DNA of 64,000 nucleotides, taken from contig CAIQPK010000041.1 of assembly GCA_903873705.1 (NCBI GenBank), positions 1 through 64,000 on the forward strand, in the 5' to 3' direction. Below are positions 57,722 through 64,000 of the stretch, piece by piece. Source of the stretch: an uncultured Acidobacteriota bacterium (lineage in GTDB: Bacteria; Acidobacteriota; Terriglobia; Terriglobales; Acidobacteriaceae). Every line of letters begins with the position of its first letter. Within the stretch, counting starts at the first letter, position 1. The notes below the pieces were generated by a model. It saw only the letters and a list, made by a program, of their open reading frames with translations, was not told the DNA's origin and did no database searches. Both the position numbers and the translations under genes were made by a program.

Positions 57722-58717
57722 TCAGGAGTTGTGATCTTTCCGGCGGAGCCGAATTTTAGGTGGGTTAAAGCTCACGACCCCGACATAGTCAATGCTTCCA
57801 TTTTGGCTGAATACCGGGAAATGGACGGACGTGCGAATCTGCCCCAGGATATCTTCCCTGATGATGTGCGCCTCGCCCTTTTCCAACGCGAGGGAGTCAT
57901 ATTTGGGGGTCGGGTCGCTCGGCTGCAAATTGAAGAGCTGCATGGACGTCTTGTTTAGGCCATCGGAAAGATTTTTCAGTCGAGCTAAGGCACGGAACGC
58001 CTCGTTATACCAACAGAGCCGGTGTTTACTGTCTTTTAGCGCCGCTGCGACTCTTAGGTCTCTGACAAATGCACTGCACAGCAAGGGTTCAGGTTCTGTC
58101 CAGTCGCTGGGCAAAATGACTGGAAGCTCGCATTTTCCTTTGGTGGCTGCCACATTGACCTCGGCAGCCGGGAAGCTGAGGTCGCCGGTCAGAACTTGAT
58201 GTCCGTCGTTTATCTTTATCGGAAAGCCCTCCGCTAAAACGGCTCCTTTTTTGCCATCAACGGTAAAGTGCTGGAGCTTAATTGCAGCCTTGTACCGTGC
58301 ACGGCGCAGGGCCATGGCATCCTGCTCATTGGTGAATTTGATTCGGCTGCTGATCGGCTTGCCCTTAAGAACCTTCAAATCTCCATCAATCATCAATTCG
58401 CAAGCCCTGTTGCACCAAAGAACCGTGCCGGTCTCTCGCGCTGAATAGCGATCGGGCCAGGACATAATGATGGCGGGCACCGGTAGTGATTCCAAAAAAC
58501 TGACACCAAATTCGCTTTCATCCATTGGGCTATGGCGTTCCGCCCTGGGCACAGGGAGTGTCCCTTGATGAAGGACGCCGATCTTGTTCTTGAGTGCCTC
58601 TTCGACGAACTGCTCCAGCGTTGATCCGGCTTCGATGGCGGCAATTTTTGACGCCTTATGCATCTCTTCTGAAATACGGACTGTTTTATAGCTCTTGCCG
58701 CCACCCTGCTCTGCCAT
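57722..58717 (-). CDS. Ribbon-helix-helix plus PAS-domain fusion protein
   Basis: 331 residues. Residues about 8-50 form an RHH-like module (YKTVRISEEMHKASKIAAIEAGSTLEQFVEEAL). A first PAS-like domain spans about 70-180 (FLESLPVPAIIM, VLWCNRACELMIDG). A second is at about 210-325, where ALKDSKHRLCWYNEAFRAL leads to a closing VHFPVFSQNGSIDYVGVVSFNP strand pair typical of a PAS end. There is no kinase or cyclase output domain, so the DNA-binding RHH module itself may be the output: a ligand- or redox-sensing repressor. It is convergent with the small RHH gene (9 bases apart). Confidence 0.7.
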   Translation of the reverse strand: MAEQGGGKSYKTVRISEEMHKASKIAAIEAGSTLEQFVEEALKNKIGVLHQGTLPVPRAERHSPMDESEFGVSFLESLPVPAIIMSWPDRYSARETGTVLWCNRACELMIDGDLKVLKGKPISSRIKFTNEQDAMALRRARYKAAIKLQHFTVDGKKGAVLAEGFPIKINDGHQVLTGDLSFPAAEVNVAATKGKCELPVILPSDWTEPEPLLCSAFVRDLRVAAALKDSKHRLCWYNEAFRALARLKNLSDGLNKTSMQLFNLQPSDPTPKYDSLALEKGEAHIIREDILGQIRTSVHFPVFSQNGSIDYVGVVSFNPPKIRLRRKDHNS

Positions 58718-59079
58718 GCCATCCTCTTGCGTGCGGTTAATATAGATCAGAATAGGCGATTAAGAAGCTCTCGCTGAAAAAAGCGTGTGATGCGATGTTG
58801 GCAGATGATGCGCGGGCGCGTGGCGGAAAGGAGAGGAGCGTGAGGGTGGTCCGGCTGCAGCCGAGTTCGCTCGTGGAAGAGGGGCCATCTTGGCGAAGGT
58901 GGCTTTTACAGGCGGGCAAACCAAGAACGAGTTTACGGAGGCTAGCTGCTCCCTGGGCCTGCTCGATTTTTGCCGGCACACCTGTTGTGGGCCGCAAATG
59001 TCGAGCATAAGCCGCAGGCTGATATAGTTGGCTCAAGCACGCAAACGGTTTCTGTAAGGCCCCTCAGTGAGGTCTCCTG
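58718..59079. other. Intergenic region without a convincing gene
   Basis: Short frames exist on both strands (for example 58795-59010 plus, 58737-59036 minus), but neither has a ribosome-binding site or a recognisable domain. I see no strong hairpin or repeat. Confidence 0.5.
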
Positions 59080-60837
59080 ATGTCTATGCCTGGTGCAGTA
59101 GAACGCTCGCCCGCTGAGATGGCGGTGGCGAATGGGTCTAAGCGGTTCACGATTTTCCTGATCAAACCTTCGCATTATGACGACGATGGGTATGTGATCC
59201 AGTGGTTCCGGTCGGCGGTGCCTTCGAACTCTCTGGCGGTGGTGCATGGGCTGGCGGCGGACGCGGTGCGGCGGCGGGTGCTGGGCGACGACGTGGTGAT
59301 GGACGTCCGGTCGATGGATGAGGACAACACCCGCGTCCGGACGAAGGCGATTGCGAAGGAGTTGGCCGGCGGGCGGGGTGTGGTGGTGCTGGTGGGGGTG
59401 CAGTCGAACCAGTTTCCGCGGGCGATGGATATGGCGCGGCCACTGAGGGCGGCGGGGGTTCCGGTTTGCCTGGGTGGGTTCCATGTGTCGGGTAGCCTGT
59501 CGATGCTGGGAGGGATTACTCCGGAGCTGCAAGAGGCGTTGGATCTTGGGATTTCGCTGTTTGCGGGCGAGGCCGAGGAGGGGCGGTTTGACCAGGTACT
59601 GCGCGATGCGTGGCATGGGGAGTTGAAGCCGCTCTATAACTACCTGGACGATCTACCGAACCTGGAAGGCGCGCCGGCGCCGATACTGCCGGCTAAGACG
59701 ATCAAGGGAACGCTGGGCAAGTACACGAGTTTCGATGCGGGGCGGGGGTGCCCGTTCCAGTGCTCGTTCTGCACGATCATCAATGTGCAGGGACGGAAGA
59801 GCCGGCGGCGAACGGTGGATGAGGTGGAAGAGATTCTGCGCAAAAACATTGCGCAGGGTGTGACGCGGTTTTTTATTACGGACGATAATTTTTCGCGGAA
59901 CTCGGACTGGGAGAAGATCTTCGACCGGCTGATCTGGATGCGCGAGGAAGAGAAGCTGAACATCAAGTTCATGATCCAGGTGGACACGATGTGCCATCGG
60001 CTGCCGGGGTTTATTGAGAAGGCGGGACGTGCGGGTGTGCGGCGGGTGTTTATCGGGTTGGAGAGCATCAATCCGGCGAGCTTGAAGAGCGCGAACAAGA
60101 AGCAGAACAAGATCGCGGAGTATCGCAAGATGATCCTGGCGTGGAAGCGGGCCGGGGCGATTGTGTTTGCGGGGTACATTATCGGGTTTCCGGGAGAGAC
60201 GCCGGAGACGGTGCTGCATGACATCAAGGTGCTGAAGCGGGAGCTGGCGATTGATTTGCTGGAGCCGCATTGCCTGACGGCGCTGCCGGGGTCGGCTGAC
60301 CACCAGGCGCTGAGCCGGGCGGGGGAGTATCTCGATCCAGATTTAAATAAGTACGACCTGGAGCATGTGACGACGAAGCATCCGACGATGACGACGGAGG
60401 AGTGGTCGAAGCTTTATCGGGATACGTGGAAGGAATTTTTTACGCCCGAGCACATGGAGACGGTGATTCGGCGGGCGGTGGCGACGGGCGTGAGCGCGGC
60501 GAATATGACCGTGCTGCTGCTGTGGTTCCACTTCTGCATTGTGTACGAGAAGATCGATCCGCTGCAGGGAGGGTATCTGCGGCGAAAGCACAGGCTGGAC
60601 CGGCGGCCAGGGCTGCCTGTGGAAAGTGTGTTCACGTTCTATCCGAAGTTTTACGGGAACCTGGTTTACAAGCACGCGAAGATGCTGAGGCTGGCGTGGC
60701 GGTTCCACTGGTTCAAGGAGCGGCTGGAGAAGAATGCGGCGGCGAAGAACTATTCGGATGTGGCGCTGACGGCGGATGAGGATACGGTGCAGGAAGAGCT
60801 GGAGATGATGCTGACGCAGATTGCGGTGGCGCGGTAG
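59080..60837 (+). CDS. B12-binding-domain radical SAM protein
   Basis: 585 residues. An N-terminal cobalamin-binding-like Rossmann domain (about residues 20-170, IFLIKPSHYDDDGYVIQWFR, then VCLGGFHVSG) is followed by the radical SAM core, with the cluster motif CPFQCSFC (about residues 227-234, CX3CX2C) and GYIIGFPGET near 370. The C-terminal 150 residues are helical and specific to this subgroup. GAGG precedes the ATG. Substrates of such enzymes (methylation, ring or lipid modification) cannot be read from sequence; no partner gene is adjacent. Confidence 0.85.
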   Translation: MSMPGAVERSPAEMAVANGSKRFTIFLIKPSHYDDDGYVIQWFRSAVPSNSLAVVHGLAADAVRRRVLGDDVVMDVRSMDEDNTRVRTKAIAKELAGGRGVVVLVGVQSNQFPRAMDMARPLRAAGVPVCLGGFHVSGSLSMLGGITPELQEALDLGISLFAGEAEEGRFDQVLRDAWHGELKPLYNYLDDLPNLEGAPAPILPAKTIKGTLGKYTSFDAGRGCPFQCSFCTIINVQGRKSRRRTVDEVEEILRKNIAQGVTRFFITDDNFSRNSDWEKIFDRLIWMREEEKLNIKFMIQVDTMCHRLPGFIEKAGRAGVRRVFIGLESINPASLKSANKKQNKIAEYRKMILAWKRAGAIVFAGYIIGFPGETPETVLHDIKVLKRELAIDLLEPHCLTALPGSADHQALSRAGEYLDPDLNKYDLEHVTTKHPTMTTEEWSKLYRDTWKEFFTPEHMETVIRRAVATGVSAANMTVLLLWFHFCIVYEKIDPLQGGYLRRKHRLDRRPGLPVESVFTFYPKFYGNLVYKHAKMLRLAWRFHWFKERLEKNAAAKNYSDVALTADEDTVQEELEMMLTQIAVAR

Positions 60838-60847
60838 GGCCTGCGCT

Positions 60848-60880
60848 CCCATGTCCGAAAATCCGGACATGGGGCACCCG
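60848..60880. repeat. Dispersed hairpin repeat ending GGGGCACCC (copy D)
   Basis: CCCATGTCCG and CGGACATGGG pair perfectly over a 6-base loop, followed by GGCACCC. Arms are identical to copy A at 3553. It lies in the 70-base space between two convergent genes. Confidence 0.85.
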
Positions 60881-60908
60881 GAAAATGGTGGTTGGGTAGT
60901 TGGCTGAT

Positions 60909-61556
60909 CTAGCCGACCAGGTGGCCCATTTTTTCCTGCTTGGTTTTGAGGTAGCGCTCGAAGGTGGGTTCGATGGGGATCGAGGCCGAGATGAGCTCGA
61001 CTACCTTGATGCCGGCTTGCTCTAAGGCGGCGACTTTTTCCGGGTTGTTGGTGATGAGGCGGACGGATTTGACGCCGAGGTGTTTGAGGATTTCGGCGGG
61101 GAGTTCGAATTCGCGGTGGTCGGCGCGGTAGCCTAGCTCGAGGTTGGCTTCGACGGTGTCGCGGCCCTGGTCCTGGAGCTCGTAGGCGCGGAGTTTGGCC
61201 ATGAGGCCGATGCCGCGGCCTTCCTGCTGCTCGTAAAGGAGGATGCCGGCGCCTTCGTCGGCGATACGGGCGAGGGCTAGGTGGAGCTGGTCGTGGCAGT
61301 CGCAGCGGATGGAGTGGAAGACGTCTCCGGTGAGGCACTGGGAGTGGATGCGAATGATGGGGGGCGCGGCGTGGACGTTGCCAATATCTCCCAGGACGAG
61401 AGCGACGGCGGACTCGACGTGCTTCTGGGGCACGGGGTTGTCGGCGGTGGCCGGTTCGGGGTGTTCGATGATGCCTTCGAAGCCGAGAATGCGGAAGTGG
61501 GCCCAGCGTGTGGGGAAGTCTGCTTCGGCGACTTTATGGACGCTGTCAAAAGCCAT
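60909..61556 (-). CDS. ribA: GTP cyclohydrolase II
   Basis: 215 residues, first step of riboflavin synthesis (GTP to a diaminopyrimidine, formate and pyrophosphate). Family motifs are present: RIHSQCLTGDVFHSIRCDCHDQL with the three zinc-binding Cys, LLYEQQEGRGIGLMAKLRAYELQDQG, and LITNNPEKVAALE. It is a stand-alone enzyme, not fused to RibB. The start at 61556 gives a normal family length (about 200); the longer frame upstream runs through repeat DNA. Confidence 0.92.
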   Translation of the reverse strand: MAFDSVHKVAEADFPTRWAHFRILGFEGIIEHPEPATADNPVPQKHVESAVALVLGDIGNVHAAPPIIRIHSQCLTGDVFHSIRCDCHDQLHLALARIADEGAGILLYEQQEGRGIGLMAKLRAYELQDQGRDTVEANLELGYRADHREFELPAEILKHLGVKSVRLITNNPEKVAALEQAGIKVVELISASIPIEPTFERYLKTKQEKMGHLVG

Positions 61557-61861
61557 AGTGATGATTATAGATTCGCGGCCGATGCTGTTCGATTCATTCG
61601 CGGTGCGGCGCGCCTCTGTTACCCCACCCACGCCGCAAATTGCGCGGCGTGAATGGGGCACCCCGATTGTTGTGAGGAGTATGGGCTGAAGTCCGCGCCC
61701 TCCAAAAACAAAGGCAACTGCAGGTCTCTCCGCTGCGCATCGCAAAAAACGCGATGCTCCGGTTGAGATGACAGCGTATGGGTTATGGGGAAAACGAAAG
61801 CAAAATTGTGACAATAAAGAGATATGCGCTTGAGGGTGGAGGCTGCGCGTAGAGTAGAGGC
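61557..61861. other. Repeat-filled intergenic region
   Basis: It holds hairpin repeat copy E (61621-61661: ACCCACGCCGC and GCGGCGTGAATGGGGCACC) and a longer relative of the GCAGRTYC...GATGACA repeat (61718-61775) with an internal GCATCGC/GCGATGC hairpin. No gene is seen. Confidence 0.65.
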
Positions 61862-63205
61862 GTGGGCGGAAGCAGTTCAAACCTGATCCTGATAACGCTG
61901 CTGGTGGAACTGGGCGTGGCGGCGGCGGTGGCCAGTTCGCTGGCGCGGTCGGTTGCGTTCAAACAGCTGCTGCTGGAGCCTCATCGGAGCAAACGGGAGC
62001 AGCTGAAGCTGCTGGCGATGGTGTGCGTTCCGCTGATGCTGGGCGTGTGGGGGAGGCGGAGGGAGCCGAACTTCCTGGCAGCGGATCTCTCTTTTGAAGC
62101 GGGGATCCTGATTGCGCTGGTGATGGGGCCTTCGGCGGCAATGATTGGCGCGGTGGCGCTGGCGCTGCCGGCGATCCTGCACCGCGAGTACCTGGCGCTG
62201 CCGGTGAATCTGCTGGTGGCAGGAATCTTTGGCGCGGCTGGACGGTTTCTGCGGGCGGATGAGATCTGGTCGTTTTCGCCGCTGATCGACCTGAGTATTT
62301 ATCGGTGGGTGCGGGGCAAGGTGAAGTATCCGCACGTTGATCGGCAGATGCTGCTGCTGGTGCTGATTATGGCTGTGCAGTTTGGGAGCTCCATGCTGGC
62401 GCTGTTCCGGCCGAGACGATGTTTTGAGTTGTACTCGCGGTCGTGGGCGGTGGAGCTGGCGATCTGTGCGTGCGCGCCGATTGTGGTGGGGATTCCACTG
62501 AAGATCTGGAACGCGATCCGGCTGGACCGCAAGCTGGAGGAGCAGAGCCGGCTGCTGATGGAGGCACGCTTCGACGCGCTGCAACGGCAGATCAATCCGC
62601 ACTTTCTGTTCAATACGCTGAACTCGATTGCGTCGCTGATCCGGTCGAAGCCGGAGCTGGCGCGGCAGATGATTGTGAAACTGGCGAACATTCTGCGGGT
62701 GCTGCTGAAGGACCGCGAGGCGTTTGTGCCGTTCAGCGAAGAGCTGGCGTTTACGGATGACTACCTGGATATTGAGGTGGTTCGGTTTGGGGACAAGCTG
62801 CGGGTGGTGAAGGAGATCGCTGAGAACACGCTGGATGTGGTGGTGCCCAGCATGCTGCTGCAGCCGCTGATTGAGAACAGCATCAAGCACGGGCTGGAGC
62901 CGCGGATATCGGGTGGGACGGTGACGCTGCGGAGCCGACTGGAGGGCGACCAGTTGATTGTGGAGGTGGAGGATGATGGCGTGGGGATGGAGCCGGGGCG
63001 GGTGGTGACGCCTCCGCCAGGTGGGCTGGTGCGGGAGAGCTCGGGTATCGGGATGAAGAATGTGCGGGAGCGCATGGAGGTGCTCTACGGGGATGGTGCG
63101 GTGGTGGAGGTGGTGAGCCGGCCGGGGCGGGGAACGAAGGTGCGGCTGGTGATGCCGCAGGTTGCGGATGCGGGATGGGAGCGTCCGGTAATCGTTATGC
63201 GTTGA
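61862..63205 (+). CDS. LytS-type sensor histidine kinase
   Basis: 447 residues from GTG 61862. The N-terminal half has several membrane helices (about residues 5-215, like 5TM-LYT/YHYH receptors). The His_kinase domain (about 235-310) contains the phospho-acceptor in LQRQINPHFLFNTLNSIASLI. A HATPase_c domain follows (about 320-430) with LQPLIENSIKHGL and DDGVGM, SGIGMKNVRERM. The usual LytTR-type response regulator is not adjacent, so it is an orphan in this window. The next gene is eno, unrelated. Confidence 0.88.
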   Translation: MGGSSSNLILITLLVELGVAAAVASSLARSVAFKQLLLEPHRSKREQLKLLAMVCVPLMLGVWGRRREPNFLAADLSFEAGILIALVMGPSAAMIGAVALALPAILHREYLALPVNLLVAGIFGAAGRFLRADEIWSFSPLIDLSIYRWVRGKVKYPHVDRQMLLLVLIMAVQFGSSMLALFRPRRCFELYSRSWAVELAICACAPIVVGIPLKIWNAIRLDRKLEEQSRLLMEARFDALQRQINPHFLFNTLNSIASLIRSKPELARQMIVKLANILRVLLKDREAFVPFSEELAFTDDYLDIEVVRFGDKLRVVKEIAENTLDVVVPSMLLQPLIENSIKHGLEPRISGGTVTLRSRLEGDQLIVEVEDDGVGMEPGRVVTPPPGGLVRESSGIGMKNVRERMEVLYGDGAVVEVVSRPGRGTKVRLVMPQVADAGWERPVIVMR

Positions 63206-63244
63206 GTTCTGTGTAAGATGGCAGACCTGTGGTTGGTAGAATGA

Positions 63245-64000
<756 letters not shown>

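Noticed and set aside
57473-58717. Toxin-antitoxin pair formed by the two RHH genes
   Set aside because: Neither protein resembles a toxin; the genes are convergent rather than in an operon, and the larger one has PAS domains.
58795-59010. 71-codon plus-strand frame (and an overlapping minus-strand frame) upstream of the radical SAM gene
   Set aside because: No ribosome-binding site, no domain, and both strands are open, as is common in GC-rich non-coding DNA.

Overview
The window is GC-rich bacterial chromosome and most resembles a soil Acidobacteriota of class Terriglobia (Granulicella, Edaphobacter or Terriglobus type). The evidence is the gene style: three PEP-CTERM exported proteins, a very large Oar-like TonB receptor with a carboxypeptidase-regulatory N-terminus, many sugar- and CoA-linked accessory genes, and several families of short dispersed intergenic repeats. 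This assignment is an inference; no rRNA gene is present to confirm it.

Layout. 1-14.5 kb is ordinary chromosome: two paralogous PEP-CTERM proteins, a molybdate transporter (modA, then modB-modC) split by hairpin repeats, thrC-thrB, trxA, a CorC/HlyC-type membrane protein joined to a DppB-like permease, a YfcE-type phosphodiesterase, a DppC-like permease on the opposite strand, and a sugar epimerase plus WecG/TagA-type glycosyltransferase pair. 15.28-24.7 kb is a phage-derived island beside tRNA-Asn: tyrosine integrase, excisionase, two small helix-turn-helix-like proteins, a tail tape-measure protein, an HK97-type major capsid protein, unknown small genes, and a divergent control module. No terminase, portal, protease or lysis gene is visible. 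A truncated coiled-coil gene and a fragment of a heavy-metal RND pump lie at its right side.

25.3-36.6 kb holds a CapA-like protein, a CoA-linked catabolic group (thiolase, SDR, fused CoA-transferase), an HpaB-family protein, a TonB receptor and a Tat-exported MmgE/PrpD-family protein. 36.7-48.3 kb is the most coherent system. A FadR/GntR regulator, 2-keto-3-deoxygluconate kinase and KDPG aldolase, an MFS transporter, an Oar-type receptor and exported proteins (double cupin, mutarotase-like, SnoaL-like) are tied together by six near-identical promoter/operators. Each has a TTGACC -35 box, an 18-base spacer carrying the palindrome ACCTATNNNAYAGGT, and a TAnnnT -10 box. I read this as a hexuronate- or pectin-derived sugar regulon.

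48.3-64 kb contains a cyclase-family protein, another PEP-CTERM protein, gap, a P-loop kinase, an OpuC-type compatible-solute ABC transporter, a DinB protein, a 2-oxoglutarate dioxygenase next to a ribbon-helix-helix (RHH) protein and an RHH-PAS fusion, a B12-binding radical SAM enzyme, ribA, a LytS-type histidine kinase, and the start of eno, which runs off the window.

Functions come from motif and family recognition alone; no database search was run. Start codons were moved from the longest reading frame wherever a Shine-Dalgarno sequence or signal peptide decided the matter.
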